Source of the DNA: Echinicola strongylocentroti
GTDB lineage: Bacteria; Bacteroidota; Bacteroidia; Cytophagales; Cyclobacteriaceae
DNA: 64,000 nucleotides
Assembly: GCF_003260975.1 (NCBI RefSeq)
Contig: NZ_CP030041.1
Coordinates: 1,764,501 to 1,828,500 of the forward strand
Direction: 5' to 3'
Shown here: in pieces, positions 8,249-17,791 of the stretch
Numbering within the stretch: the first letter of the stretch is position 1
How the letters are laid out: each line of letters begins with the position of its first letter
Notes under the pieces: model-generated
The model's input: the letters and a program-made list of their open reading frames with translations, nothing else
Told to the model about the DNA's origin: nothing
The model's database searches: none
Program-made: the position numbers and the translations under genes

Positions 8249-8440
8249 AAAAGTCTTGATCTTAAAAAGTTAAACATCTACCTAAATAACTGCTTTTAAA
8301 CGTCAATTTCAACCACGAAAAAAAGGAGGTACGCAAAAACAGGTATAATTCACGTGATACAAGAAGTATTCAACTAAATCAATAAAATATTACCAAAAAA
8401 ACACTAAACATGACAAAAATCACATTCATACAAGGAGTAT

Positions 8441-10501
8441 TTACGGTTTCATCAACCGTTCTACCATACGAATAGCCGCCTTTGGCAGAACCGTTCCTGG
8501 CCCGAATATCTCCATCACTCCTGCTTTTATTAAAAAATCGTAATCATGGGGTGGAATAACACCTCCAGCCACCACTAAGATATCCGGTCGCCCCAGGGTC
8601 TTGAGTGCTTTGATCAGTTGGGGAATAAGCACCTTATGCCCCCCGGCCAGTGAAGAGGCGCCTACCAAATGAACGTCGTTTTCCACTGCTTGCCTCGCCA
8701 CCTCTTCAGGGGTCTGAAACAGCGGACCGATATCCACATCAAAGCCCATATCGGCCATCCCGGAAGCGATCACTTTGGCCCCACGGTCATGGCCATCCTG
8801 TCCCATTTTAGCCACCAGAATCCGAGGCCTTCTTCCCTCCATTTCATCAAATTTGGCCGTCAGAACCCAGGCCTCCTTAAACAATTCACTGTTTTGGGAT
8901 GCTGAAGAATACACTCCAGAAACGACTTGGTTTTTTGCTTGATGACGTCCAAAAGCTTTTTCCATGGCCATTGATATTTCTCCTAAGGTAGCGCTTTTCC
9001 GGGCAGCTTCCACGGCCAGTTCCAGCAAATTCCCGGTACCGGATTCCGCTGCCTTGGTGATGGCTTCAAGGCTTGCGGCTACCGCTTCACTGTCGCGATC
9101 TGCCTTCAGTTGCCTAAGCCTTAAGAGCTGCCGATCCAAAACCATTTCATTGTCCACCTCAAGAATATCGAAATCCTCATTTTCTCCTACCACAAACCTG
9201 TTTACACCGACGATAACTTCTTTTCCCTGATCAATCTTTGCTTGCCTACGTGCGGCAGCCTCCTCTATCTTACGTTTTGGCAGCCCTGCCTCAATGGCCT
9301 TGGCCATACCGCCCATGTCCTCCACTTCCTGAATATGCCTCCAAGCCTTTGCCACCAGTTCTTCTGTCTTTTGCTCCAGCAAAAAGCTTCCCCCCAACGG
9401 ATCCACCACCCTTCGCAGACCATATTCATCGCGCAGAATCACTTGTGTATTTCGCGCAATACGAGCTGAAAAATCAGTTGGCAACGCAAAGGCTTCATCA
9501 AATGCATTGGTGTGCAAGGACTGGGTGTGCCCCAGCACTGCAGCCATTGCCTCCACTGTGGTTCTGGCTACATTATTATAGGCATCTTGCTCGGTCAGCG
9601 ACCAGCCCGAAGTCTGACAGTGGGCACGCAGCTTGAGGGATTTGGGGTTCGCTGGCTGAAATCCCTTCATGAGTTTCGCCCAGAGCAACCTTCCTGCTCT
9701 AAGTTTGGCAATTTCAGTAAAATGATCCATTCCGATCCCCCAAAAAAAGGATAAACGCGGTGCAAAATCATCAATCTCCAAACCTGATTTCAGGCCTGTC
9801 CTTACGTATTCGAGACCATCCGCCAGCGTATAGGCGAGCTCCAATTCCGGAGTAGCTCCCGCTTCAAGCATATGATAGCCAGAGATAGAAATAGAATTGA
9901 ATTGGGGCATGTTTTTGGCCGTATAGGCAAAGATATCAGCAATAATTCGAAGTGATGGTACCGGAGGATAGATATACGTATTGCGCACCATAAACTCTTT
10001 TAGGATGTCATTTTGGATAGTTCCTTTCAGCTGCTCCGGCCTGACGCCCTGCTCTTCTGCGGCCACGATATAAAAAGCCATGATCGGGATCACTGCGCCA
10101 TTCATGGTCATGGACACGGACATTTTATCCAGTGGGATACCGTCAAAAAGCACCTTCATATCCCTCACCGAGTCGATGGCCACACCTGCCTTTCCTACAT
10201 CTCCCTGCACCCTGGGATGGTCGGAATCATAGCCCCGATGTGTGGCGAGGTCAAAAGCAACCGAAAGTCCCTTTTGTCCCGCTTTAAGGTTTCTTTTATA
10301 AAACGCGTTGGAATCTTCAGCAGTGGAAAAACCTGCATACTGCCTCAGGGTCCAAGGACGGGTACGGTACATGGTACTGTAGGGTCCCCTCAAAAATGGC
10401 GGAATCCCGGCCACATACTCAGTATGAAAAGGAGCTGCTTTCTCCGACTTCTCCTGCCTAGTGGCTTTTAGTTGGGATAATCCAGTTAAGTCAGGCCTCA
10501 T
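8441..10501 (-). CDS. mutB: Methylmalonyl-CoA mutase, large (catalytic) subunit
   Basis: 686 aa. The adenosylcobalamin-dependent enzyme interconverts succinyl-CoA and (R)-methylmalonyl-CoA in propionate metabolism. The N-terminal TIM barrel carries the family's substrate-binding blocks ('[19 protein letters not shown]', '[17 protein letters not shown]'). The C-terminal cobalamin-binding domain has DGHDRGAK near residues 568-575 (Asp-x-His-x-x-Gly, whose His coordinates cobalt), followed by the '[16 protein letters not shown]' block. The ATG overlaps the small-subunit stop by four bases (ATGA), so expression is coupled. The MeaB chaperone is encoded 4 kb away on the same strand beyond dnaA. 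Confidence 0.96.
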   Translation of the reverse strand: MRPDLTGLSQLKATRQEKSEKAAPFHTEYVAGIPPFLRGPYSTMYRTRPWTLRQYAGFSTAEDSNAFYKRNLKAGQKGLSVAFDLATHRGYDSDHPRVQGDVGKAGVAIDSVRDMKVLFDGIPLDKMSVSMTMNGAVIPIMAFYIVAAEEQGVRPEQLKGTIQNDILKEFMVRNTYIYPPVPSLRIIADIFAYTAKNMPQFNSISISGYHMLEAGATPELELAYTLADGLEYVRTGLKSGLEIDDFAPRLSFFWGIGMDHFTEIAKLRAGRLLWAKLMKGFQPANPKSLKLRAHCQTSGWSLTEQDAYNNVARTTVEAMAAVLGHTQSLHTNAFDEAFALPTDFSARIARNTQVILRDEYGLRRVVDPLGGSFLLEQKTEELVAKAWRHIQEVEDMGGMAKAIEAGLPKRKIEEAAARRQAKIDQGKEVIVGVNRFVVGENEDFDILEVDNEMVLDRQLLRLRQLKADRDSEAVAASLEAITKAAESGTGNLLELAVEAARKSATLGEISMAMEKAFGRHQAKNQVVSGVYSSASQNSELFKEAWVLTAKFDEMEGRRPRILVAKMGQDGHDRGAKVIASGMADMGFDVDIGPLFQTPEEVARQAVENDVHLVGASSLAGGHKVLIPQLIKALKTLGRPDILVVAGGVIPPHDYDFLIKAGVMEIFGPGTVLPKAAIRMVERLMKP

Positions 10502-11706
10502 TGTTCATTGGTTTTAGGTCCTTTATTCAAGTGAGGGAACACCTTCCACCACCCTCCGTCCTCTTCTAGCTGAACCAACGTTTTCTCTACCTTTTGTAGT
10601 AGGGTTTCGATCAAATACTCCAAATAGTACGAACCATCGACTGCATCACCCAGCTTATCAAAATGGCTTTCATATCGCAACAGATTGGAGACATTGGCTG
10701 CTGTCCTGCGGGAAAACACAGCAGAAGCATCTTCGCTGTGCCCCTTCACCCAAAGTGCATCACTACCTCCCAAAATCACCAACATGGCCTCTAAAGTATT
10801 TCTGACCATGTTGTTTTCACTATCCTTGTCATCGTGGTTGTCATCACTTGTACTGGCAAAAACATACAGCGCGTGCGATACATCCTCGACTTCATACAAC
10901 AGAAGTAACTTCCGGAACATTATCCTCAGTACTTTTATCTTTGCCAAGTGCAAGAAGAAATCATTTCCTGCCGCAACAAAAACGAAAAAGTTATCCAGGG
11001 CCTCCTCCACTTCCTCTCCCTCGTTGGTCAGTACATCTAGCACTTCGATCATTACTCCTAACCCGTATGTAATCTCTTGGGTAATATTAAATTGGGGGCG
11101 TTGATAGCATGAAAAATCAATGCATACGCCCCTATATTCTGGATAGTCCTTGGTCAAGGCATAAAGTGATGACATCTCCTTCGCCACCTCCTCTCTTGCT
11201 TCTTTTCGTGATAAGCTCATCACCAAAACATCCCACAGCACCCCTCCACGTAGCTTGGACTTCTCTGAAACAGTGGCATCAGCCCATTGTAAAAACCGCT
11301 GAACCACTTTTACCGCATGTTTTTTGGGCTTTAACCATATTGTTAAAAAATCGGGTTTTACTTCTCGCAACAACACACCCAAGTCTCCTTCACCAGACCA
11401 GTGCATGACCACACCATCAATTCCAAATGCTAACACCTTCCCAATCACTTCAGGAGGATCCTTGTCCAAATCAATATAAGAGATATTTTCCCAGAGCCCG
11501 GGACGGAACATAGAGGAATTGGGTAAGGCTGACATACTGTTTTGCTCACTGTCCTCGGCAGTAAAAAAAGGCGGAATCACCAAACCTTCAAATTCATCAT
11601 TGGAGATCAACTCCTCATAATCACCAGCGCCGGTTTCTTTCAGTGCCTGTCTGATCCAGCCTTTTTTAGAAGAGGGTGGATATCCATAAAAGTGTTCATC
11701 GGTCAT
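10498..11706 (-). CDS. mutA: Methylmalonyl-CoA mutase, small subunit
   Basis: 402 aa, the non-catalytic partner of the mutase. It keeps a diverged mutase barrel ('[37 protein letters not shown]', '[24 protein letters not shown]', '[28 protein letters not shown]' are the recognisable blocks, each quoted only in part of its region). No Asp-x-His-x-x-Gly cobalamin motif is present and the protein ends about where that domain would start, so it is shorter than the ~640-aa small subunits of actinobacterial enzymes. It is the first gene of the mutAB pair. No cobalamin riboswitch is visible in the 456 bp upstream. Confidence 0.88.
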   Translation of the reverse strand: MTDEHFYGYPPSSKKGWIRQALKETGAGDYEELISNDEFEGLVIPPFFTAEDSEQNSMSALPNSSMFRPGLWENISYIDLDKDPPEVIGKVLAFGIDGVVMHWSGEGDLGVLLREVKPDFLTIWLKPKKHAVKVVQRFLQWADATVSEKSKLRGGVLWDVLVMSLSRKEAREEVAKEMSSLYALTKDYPEYRGVCIDFSCYQRPQFNITQEITYGLGVMIEVLDVLTNEGEEVEEALDNFFVFVAAGNDFFLHLAKIKVLRIMFRKLLLLYEVEDVSHALYVFASTSDDNHDDKDSENNMVRNTLEAMLVILGGSDALWVKGHSEDASAVFSRRTAANVSNLLRYESHFDKLGDAVDGSYYLEYLIETLLQKVEKTLVQLEEDGGWWKVFPHLNKGPKTNEQ

Positions 11707-12162
11707 ATCTGGGTGCCACTTGGGCGATATATCGGTTAATACCTACCCTAAAAATAAGGATTTCGGTCAAAATTCCTATTCATTTTTTCATCCAATAACT
11801 TCCTAAGCTCTTTACAATTAAGTGTTCCTATTCCCATAATATTTTTGTATATTCCAAATTAGAATCCAGACTGGACAAAGGACCAACTCCTTACCAGAAA
11901 TCCTGTAACTAGAGGAAGAAATATCGATGGCAGCAATGGTTTTGTCTGCCCTGAAAATTACTTTTCCAAATTTGTAGCAGGAACATGACTTAAAAACAGG
12001 CAATCGTACTCACAAAAAAACAATATGCACAATGACCTTAACAGAAAACTCTAGCTAAGTCAAGCAATTTTCGATTTTTAATTTAGATATATTTTCCCCA
12101 AATTTGTTGCCCTTCAATGGTGAAGCGGAGCATCTATAATTCTTTCTTGTAACCTATTATAA
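11707..12162. other. Divergent intergenic region between mutA and dnaA
   Basis: 456 bp separating divergent genes; it should hold both promoters. No TAnnTTTG box with a good partner is obvious. There is no cluster of DnaA boxes (TTATnCACA), only one single-mismatch match near 12024. A 61-codon minus-strand frame (11818-12003) has no recognisable features. Confidence 0.5.
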
Positions 12163-13590
12163 ATGAATTCAGAGGCCAAAGCAGTATGGGACGAGTGTTT
12201 GCGTATCATCCAAGAACACGTGAACGAACAAAGCTTCTCCACTTGGTTTAAACCCATAAACCCGGTGAGATTGGACGGTTCTGTACTTACCATTCAGGTA
12301 CCCAGTCAATTTTTCTATGAGTGGCTGGAGGATAATTATGTGCAGGTGTTAAAGCTTGCCATCAAAAATATCCTAGGCCCAAATGGCAAGCTGGAATACG
12401 CTGTGGTAGTGGACAGGGGAAACTCCCAAAACCAACCTTATGTGGTCAGCTATCCACAAGGCAATATCAATCCTAACAAGAAGAAAAACGAAAAACAGGT
12501 AAAGGAAGAGCGGAGAAGTCCTTTTGAAATGCAATCACTGGACGCCCAAGCGCTCCTAAACTCCAACCTTAACCCGAACTATTCCTTCAACTCTTACATC
12601 GAAGGAGACTGTAACCGTTTGGCCCGTTCGGCAGGCTATGCCGTAGCCACCAAGCCTGGAGTAACCTCCTTCAACCCGCTGATGATTTATGGCGGTGTTG
12701 GCCTTGGCAAGACCCACTTGATCCAAGCCATAGGCAATGAAATCAAAAATGGACCTGAAGACAAGTTTGTCCTCTATGTCTCTTCAGAAAAATTTGTCAA
12801 TCAGTTCATGGACTCCATCAAGGATGGAAATGTAAAGAGCTTTACCAATTTTTACATGCAGGTGGATGTATTGATCATCGATGACATCCAGTTTTTGGCG
12901 GGCAAGGACAGGACACAGGAGATGTTCTTTCACATCTTTAACCACCTCCACCAAAGCAAAAAGCAGATCATCATGACTTCCGACTGTCCGCCCAGAGACC
13001 TAAAAGGTCTTGAAGAGCGATTGCTTTCCCGCTTCAAATGGGGATTGACAGCAGATCTGCACATGCCGGATTTTGAAACGAGGGTGGCCATTATCAAAAG
13101 AAAAATGCAATCTGAAGGAATCTACATACCTGATGATGTCATCGAATACCTGGCCTACACCGTGGACACCAATATCCGGGAACTGGAAGGTGTTTTGATC
13201 TCGTTGATTGCCCACGCCTCGCTTAACCGGGTGGAAATTGATCTGGGACTGGCCAAGACGATCATGAAAAACATCGTCAAGGACATCGAAACAGAGGTAG
13301 GCATTGACTTTATCCAAAAAACGGTATCGGACTATTACGGCATCAAGCTAGATGACCTAAAAGCCAAAACCCGTAAAAAAGAAATTGTGGTGGCCAGACA
13401 AGTAGCCATGTACTTTTCCAAAGAATTTACCAACCACTCCCTAAAGTCTATTGGCTACCATTTTGGAGGACGTGACCACAGTACCGTCATACACGCTGTC
13501 CAAACGGTCAATGACCTGATGGAAACAGATACTTCCTTCCGAAACGCTATCAATGAACAGCGCAAAAAATTCAAAATGAGGTCCTACTAA
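12163..13590 (+). CDS. dnaA: Chromosomal replication initiator protein DnaA
   Basis: 475 aa, full length. Domain I (about 1-80) binds helicase and regulators; a low-complexity Lys/Asn-rich linker (about 95-125) is domain II; domain III is the AAA+ ATPase with Walker A GGVGLGKTHL near residue 177, Walker B LIIDDIQFL near 236 and the arginine-finger region 'EERLLSRFKWG'; domain IV has the DNA-binding signature GGRDHSTVIHAV near 434. It is isolated between mutA (divergent) and a convergent DUF3298 gene whose stop overlaps its end by four bases. The usual neighbours dnaN and recF are not present, as is common in this phylum. Confidence 0.98.
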   Translation: MNSEAKAVWDECLRIIQEHVNEQSFSTWFKPINPVRLDGSVLTIQVPSQFFYEWLEDNYVQVLKLAIKNILGPNGKLEYAVVVDRGNSQNQPYVVSYPQGNINPNKKKNEKQVKEERRSPFEMQSLDAQALLNSNLNPNYSFNSYIEGDCNRLARSAGYAVATKPGVTSFNPLMIYGGVGLGKTHLIQAIGNEIKNGPEDKFVLYVSSEKFVNQFMDSIKDGNVKSFTNFYMQVDVLIIDDIQFLAGKDRTQEMFFHIFNHLHQSKKQIIMTSDCPPRDLKGLEERLLSRFKWGLTADLHMPDFETRVAIIKRKMQSEGIYIPDDVIEYLAYTVDTNIRELEGVLISLIAHASLNRVEIDLGLAKTIMKNIVKDIETEVGIDFIQKTVSDYYGIKLDDLKAKTRKKEIVVARQVAMYFSKEFTNHSLKSIGYHFGGRDHSTVIHAVQTVNDLMETDTSFRNAINEQRKKFKMRSY

Positions 13591-14390
13591 TTCGTAGGAT
13601 CTTTCTTTTGCCCTGGCATCCAAACGATTCCCTCCAGCTCCTCCAAGGGAAAACGTAGCTCGGTCAATCCCATGGAATATGGACCGATCTCGTAACTATT
13701 GTACACCATTACGAATTCATCGCCTTCGTATCCCATGGCTGCTGGCAAAAAGAACTTCCCATCATCCAGAAAAAACCTTCCATCTTCCTTTAAGCTCACT
13801 TGGGAATCCACTTCATGGAATCCCCTAAAAGCTATTTTGGCTTTTTGCAACAGTGCCGGCTGGTCCAACACCAGGTCATCATTTTTCAGTAGACGGGGTG
13901 CTTCCAGGTCAATGTTCATAAACAAAACCGTATAATTGGGGTGAGCCCCTCCCGTAAAACTGCTATTGGTAAACATCAGTGAAATTGCCTCACTGTTTTC
14001 AAACACTACTTCACCATCCGTTTTCAAAAACCAAGACAGCGAAGTTGCTGGATATTCCCTGGCCATGTCCTTAAACCCCTCCAAAAACATCTCAGCGGCT
14101 ACCTCCACACTATCGGTTTGGGGCGAAGCTTCACCCCACTGGAGATACATTAACAGCTGCTCTTTCACATGCAGATTAAGCCAAGAAACCAATTTTCGGT
14201 CTTCCCCTGAAAACTGGGGGAAATTCATACCTACCTCCGCACAGGTACTGTCTTTGCCTACGCAGGCTTGACGCTGAATGGAAGCTTGCTTATGGACAAA
14301 GCCCCCCTGTTCTTGGCTTTCACTATTATTTTTATTACAGCTTACAAGGCCAAATATCACTAGCCCGATCACCAGAAAATGCTTAAACAT
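13587..14390 (-). CDS. DUF3298/RsiV-like lipoprotein
   Basis: 267 aa with a signal ending in Gly-Leu-Val-Ser-Cys (lipidation at Cys18). The C-terminal half has the DUF3298 pattern seen in the sigma-factor regulator RsiV and in PdaC-type proteins: 'SLMFTNSSFTGGAHPNYT', 'GRFFLDDGKFFLPAAMGYEGDEF' and 'YNSYEIGPYSMG' (YEIAPYSxG is the hallmark). An N-terminal DUF4163-like region precedes it. The role may be ligand binding in the periplasm, but no sigma factor lies nearby. The gene starts 1 bp after meaB's stop, so it belongs to that operon; its end overlaps dnaA's end by four bases, convergently. Confidence 0.82.
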   Translation of the reverse strand: MFKHFLVIGLVIFGLVSCNKNNSESQEQGGFVHKQASIQRQACVGKDSTCAEVGMNFPQFSGEDRKLVSWLNLHVKEQLLMYLQWGEASPQTDSVEVAAEMFLEGFKDMAREYPATSLSWFLKTDGEVVFENSEAISLMFTNSSFTGGAHPNYTVLFMNIDLEAPRLLKNDDLVLDQPALLQKAKIAFRGFHEVDSQVSLKEDGRFFLDDGKFFLPAAMGYEGDEFVMVYNSYEIGPYSMGLTELRFPLEELEGIVWMPGQKKDPTN

Positions 14391-14391
14391 A

Positions 14392-15408
14392 CTATCTGTT
14401 TTTTGATGATAATTTTTTAAAGAACTCCTCTACCAAACCTCTTGCCACAGCGGCTGGGGAAGTCTCTGCCTGCCGAACTTCATCCAGGGATTTTACCATT
14501 TTTTCTTTCACCGTTGGATTCTGATAAAACTGCCGCTCCAAAGCCTGCTGAACATGGGCATAAAACCAATAAGCGCGCTGATTCGACCGATTTTGCTCCA
14601 GAAAGCCCGACTGCTGGATCAGGGCAAAATAATCATCTGTAGCTTTCCATATTTCCCCAAAACCACTTCCCTCCAAACTAGAAGCCAACATCACCTTACC
14701 CTGCCCATGGATTGCTTCTTGGTGTAAAAGATGAAGGGCACTCTCCAGTTCTTTTTGTGTTTGCTTGGCCTTCTCCAAGTTAGAACGGTCAGCTTTATTA
14801 ACGACAATGGCATCCACCATTTCCATCATCCCTCTCTTTACTCCTTGAAGCTCATCCCCCGATTCCGGCTGCACCAAAAGCATAAAAAAATCCACCATTT
14901 CCTTCACCTGCACTTCAGACTGCCCCACGCCGATGGTCTCTACAATGACCACCTCATAGCCTGCCGCTTCGCATAGCAGCATTGCCTCCCTGGTAAAAGC
15001 CGAAACTCCTCCTTGATGACCACTTCCTGGAGACGGACGGATAAAGGCCTTTTCAGTTTTGGAAAGCTGCTCCATTCGGGTCTTGTCCCCCAAGATACTT
15101 CCTCCTGACTTGGCACTTGAAGGATCCACACTCAATACGGCTAGCCGGTGGTCCATTTTTATAATCTTTTGCCCAAGCTGCTCTATAAAAGTGCTTTTAC
15201 CTACGCCTGGCGCCCCCGTTATACCTATCCGCTTAGCGTTTCCTGTATGGGGCAGCAGCAAGTTGATGACTTGGTCTGCTACAGCCCGGTCTGCCTCCAG
15301 CCTGCTTTCTACCAAGGTAATCGCCCTACTCAGCATCGCACGGTCTCCTGACAAAACCCCGTCCACGTAAGTGGCTGCATTCCATCTATTTTGCTTGTTT
15401 TCAGGCAT
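14392..15408 (-). CDS. meaB: Methylmalonyl-CoA mutase-associated GTPase MeaB
   Basis: About 338 aa from the ATG at 15408; a TTG three codons upstream is an alternative start. This G3E-class GTPase loads and protects adenosylcobalamin in methylmalonyl-CoA mutase. The motifs are G1 'GITGAPGVGKSTF' near residue 59, 'DPSSAKSGGSILGDKTRME' (Mg/switch region), 'VETIGVGQSE' and the base-recognition 'VNKADRSN'. It is on the same strand as mutAB but separated by dnaA and a DUF3298 gene, so mutase and chaperone are neighbours without being one operon. Upstream by 22 bp is a small membrane-anchored protein. Confidence 0.95.
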   Translation of the reverse strand: MPENKQNRWNAATYVDGVLSGDRAMLSRAITLVESRLEADRAVADQVINLLLPHTGNAKRIGITGAPGVGKSTFIEQLGQKIIKMDHRLAVLSVDPSSAKSGGSILGDKTRMEQLSKTEKAFIRPSPGSGHQGGVSAFTREAMLLCEAAGYEVVIVETIGVGQSEVQVKEMVDFFMLLVQPESGDELQGVKRGMMEMVDAIVVNKADRSNLEKAKQTQKELESALHLLHQEAIHGQGKVMLASSLEGSGFGEIWKATDDYFALIQQSGFLEQNRSNQRAYWFYAHVQQALERQFYQNPTVKEKMVKSLDEVRQAETSPAAVARGLVEEFFKKLSSKNR

Positions 15409-15430
15409 TACTGTCAACGGGTTTTAGCGG

Positions 15431-15838
15431 TTACCTAAAAGGATACTTGCTGAAGTGCTCTTCTCCCATTGCCTTTTTTTCATACTTTCCGATGCAGAAA
15501 GGATTCAGTGAAGCGTCAAAGTAAGGTGATTGGGCATTGATTTTTTCAGGCGCATTGGCAATATCCTCAAAAAAATACACCTGGGTATTACCGTATTTCG
15601 TGTGGGGCATCAGCTTACCGTATTGCTCCATTTCATGCCAAAGGGTATCCGATACCACCACGGCATAGATGCGCTTAATTGGCCCGGTATTATTTTCATT
15701 TCTGTACACTGCCACTTCCTGAAACTCCATTTCCAAATCATCGACACCGGGCTGGGTGAACGTATCATTCACCATCCAAACCAGCAGCACCAGCACCAGA
15801 ATTCCGATCAAATAATAAAGCTTTTTGGTGTTTTTCAT
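15431..15838 (-). CDS. Small membrane-anchored protein of unknown function
   Basis: 135 aa. One N-terminal membrane helix (about residues 8-25, 'LYYLIGILVLVLLVWMVN') with no lipobox, so it is probably a signal anchor with the rest outside the cytoplasm. The soluble part has motifs such as 'IYAVVVSDTLWHEMEQYGKLMPHTKYGNT' in which no family is recognised. It is first in the operon with meaB and the DUF3298 gene (22-bp gap to meaB), so some link to envelope or propionate metabolism is possible but not shown. Confidence 0.65.
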   Translation of the reverse strand: MKNTKKLYYLIGILVLVLLVWMVNDTFTQPGVDDLEMEFQEVAVYRNENNTGPIKRIYAVVVSDTLWHEMEQYGKLMPHTKYGNTQVYFFEDIANAPEKINAQSPYFDASLNPFCIGKYEKKAMGEEHFSKYPFR

Positions 15839-15938
15839 AGTTAACGCTTATTCGTTGTCAAAAATCATTTGACATATCATTTTTATTGGCCATTCTCTTA
15901 AACCCTCCTAACCTTCCCGCCACAGCGCGGAAGATTTG

Positions 15939-15983
15939 TCTCATGTCTCAAGACTCATATCTCAAGACTCACATCTCAATACT
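15939..15983. repeat. Short tandem repeat, 14-bp unit
   Basis: Three and a half units beginning TCTCA: a partial TCTCATG, two nearly identical 14-bp units (TCTCAAGACTCATA and TCTCAAGACTCACA) and a partial TCTCAATACT. It lies in the divergent gap between the 15431-15838 gene and hemJ. No coding or regulatory role is apparent. Confidence 0.7.
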
Positions 15984-16043
15984 TTTTCACTTTCCCCTTT
16001 CCTCTTCCTTAGTTTACCCTTAATTTAGGGGAAAAATTTGGAT

Positions 16044-16580
16044 ATGGTGTTCGAATATGTAAAAGCACTGCATATAATCTTTATTGTCACCTGGTTTGCG
16101 GGTTTGTTTTACATTGTAAGGCTTTTCATTTACCAAACGGAAGCATTGGAAAAATCCCCTGAGGAGCAAAAAATCCTTAAACCCCAATTGGACATCATGG
16201 CCAAAAGATTATGGCTGGGCATTACTTGGCCATCCGCTATCTTAACGCTGATTTTTGGAACTTGGACACTTACTTATCGTTTGGGATATTTGGAGCTTGG
16301 CTTTATGCATGCCAAACTGGGGTTTGTAGTCCTGCTGTACATTTATCACTTTATCTGCCACGGAATCTATAAAAACCTTCAAAACGGCATAGCCAAATGG
16401 AGCTCTACCAAGCTGCGGATATGGAATGAAGTAGCAACGGTTTTGCTCTTTGCCATTGTCTTCCTTATTGTTCTTAAGAGCCTCCTGAACATGCTTTGGG
16501 GGGTAACAGGACTCATCGGGCTAAGTATTCTTCTAATGCTCGCCATCAAATGGTACAAGAAAAAACGACAACAACATTAA
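16044..16580 (+). CDS. hemJ: Protoporphyrinogen IX oxidase HemJ (CopD-like membrane protein)
   Basis: About 178 aa from the ATG at 16044; a TTG two codons upstream also fits. HemJ oxidises protoporphyrinogen IX to protoporphyrin IX in haem synthesis. The protein has four hydrophobic helices; conserved residues include the His in 'ALHIIFIVTWFAGLFYIVRLF' (about residue 10) and the 'MHAKLGFVVLLYIYHFICH' block with Lys and further His residues. The closest confusion is with CopD-type copper proteins, but length and motifs fit HemJ. SCO and cytochrome c genes follow on the same strand, making a haem/copper respiratory cluster. Confidence 0.85.
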   Translation: MVFEYVKALHIIFIVTWFAGLFYIVRLFIYQTEALEKSPEEQKILKPQLDIMAKRLWLGITWPSAILTLIFGTWTLTYRLGYLELGFMHAKLGFVVLLYIYHFICHGIYKNLQNGIAKWSSTKLRIWNEVATVLLFAIVFLIVLKSLLNMLWGVTGLIGLSILLMLAIKWYKKKRQQH

Positions 16581-16594
16581 AAAAAACCAACATC

Positions 16595-17263
16595 ATGGTT
16601 AAACACAACCTTATCATACTTATTCTACTCAGCAGCATTCTGACCGTTTGGAATTGTACTTCCAAGTCCGAAAACCAAGAAGAACTTCCTTACCTAGGAT
16701 TCAAGCAAGCTGAAGAAAAGACCGTCGATGGCAAAACCGTTACCGACACCCTTTACCACACCATTGCCCCTTTCTCCTTTACTGATCAGGATGGTGCCAC
16801 CATTACCAATAGTGACGTGAAGGGCAAGGTCTACGTAGCAGACTTTTTCTTTACCAGCTGCCCCACCATTTGTCCCATCATGAAAACCCAGATGCTCAGG
16901 GTATATGATGCATTCAAGGACAATCCGGACTTCCAGATCTTAAGCCACTCCATAGACCCTACCCATGACACCGTGGCGGTGCTAAAGGACTATTCGGTAA
17001 AACTGGGGATAGAAGACGCTTCCACTTGGCACTTCCTTACGGGGGATCAAGAGAAGATTTTTGAAATTGGCCAAACAAGTTACCTGGCCACGGCCATGGA
17101 AGACAAAAACGAACCAGGTGGTTTCTTGCACAGTGGGGCATTTATCCTTATCGACCGTGAAGGACATATCCGTGGTGTCTATGATGGTACCAAAGAAGAC
17201 CAAGTCGATGAATTGATGAAGGACATTCCTAAACTACTGCACAATGCTAAAGAACAGTCTTAA
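16595..17263 (+). CDS. SCO1/SenC-family copper chaperone lipoprotein
   Basis: About 222 aa from the ATG at 16595, which begins a good signal peptide with Cys at 'TVWNC'; the longer open frame starting at 16496 lies inside hemJ and is not the real start. The thioredoxin-like domain carries the copper site Cys-Pro-Thr-Ile-Cys-Pro (about residue 90) and the distal His in 'FLHSGAFIL'. SCO proteins deliver copper to the CuA site of cytochrome oxidase or act as thiol reductases. The gene is 14 bp after hemJ and overlaps the cytochrome c gene by 20 bp. Confidence 0.92.
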   Translation: MVKHNLIILILLSSILTVWNCTSKSENQEELPYLGFKQAEEKTVDGKTVTDTLYHTIAPFSFTDQDGATITNSDVKGKVYVADFFFTSCPTICPIMKTQMLRVYDAFKDNPDFQILSHSIDPTHDTVAVLKDYSVKLGIEDASTWHFLTGDQEKIFEIGQTSYLATAMEDKNEPGGFLHSGAFILIDREGHIRGVYDGTKEDQVDELMKDIPKLLHNAKEQS

Positions 17264-17720
17264 ATGGCTACCAGTCAGGTGTTTTGTTCTCATCATCGCA
17301 GTGGTCGCCTGCAATGCCAAAAAGGAAAATAACGACGGACTTATTTCCCTAAATGAAATCGAAGACATCAAAACCCGCCAGTACGCCATCGAAGGCCAAT
17401 TACTCTATGCCAACTACTGCGCAAACTGTCATCAAAAAGATGGCGCTGGGCTGGGCAAGCTCATTCCTCCCTTACAAAATGCTGATTTCATGTTAGCAGA
17501 TACTGGCAGAACCATTCGCCTTATCAAGCATGGCATCAAAGGAGAAATCACCGTAAACGGCGTCAACTACAACCAACCAATGCCGGGGAATCCCCAACTG
17601 ACCAACTTGGAAATTGCCGAAATTGCCACCTATATTTACACGGTCTTTGGAGGCCATGAAAAACGGGTGGAAGCCAGTGAGGTAAAAAAAAACCTAGAGA
17701 CAACTAAAGAAACCGACTAA
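17244..17720 (+). CDS. Class I c-type cytochrome, lipoprotein
   Basis: 158 aa. The signal segment ends at 'AVVAC', giving a predicted lipidated Cys23, so the protein should be anchored on the periplasmic side. The haem motif is CANCH near residue 59, and 'QPMPGNPQLTNLEIAEIATYIY' supplies the axial Met of a mono-haem cytochrome c. It overlaps the SCO gene by 20 bp, implying coupled translation. With HemJ and SCO upstream, it probably serves the respiratory chain, although no oxidase gene is in the window. Confidence 0.92.
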   Translation: MLKNSLKWLPVRCFVLIIAVVACNAKKENNDGLISLNEIEDIKTRQYAIEGQLLYANYCANCHQKDGAGLGKLIPPLQNADFMLADTGRTIRLIKHGIKGEITVNGVNYNQPMPGNPQLTNLEIAEIATYIYTVFGGHEKRVEASEVKKNLETTKETD

Positions 17721-17791
17721 ACGCTTCGCAGTGCCTGTTCCGACTCCTGTACGGAGATGGCTTCCTAATCGACCTCTGATTATTGCGCCGC

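Noticed and set aside
11707..11900. Cobalamin riboswitch upstream of mutA
   Set aside because: No B12-box-like conserved core could be recognised in the leader.
11818..12003. 61-codon minus-strand frame upstream of mutA
   Set aside because: No signal, domain or recognisable composition; it sits in the divergent promoter region and shows no sign of being a gene.
11707..12162. Possible replication origin next to dnaA
   Set aside because: No cluster of DnaA boxes or AT-rich unwinding repeats is seen; dnaN and recF are absent. A perfect TTATCCACA-type match at 37866-37874 is a single site inside rpsT.
16496..16594. Extended N-terminus of the SCO protein
   Set aside because: The extra 33 codons lie inside hemJ and would put a charged tail before the signal peptide; the ATG at 16595 gives a normal lipoprotein signal.
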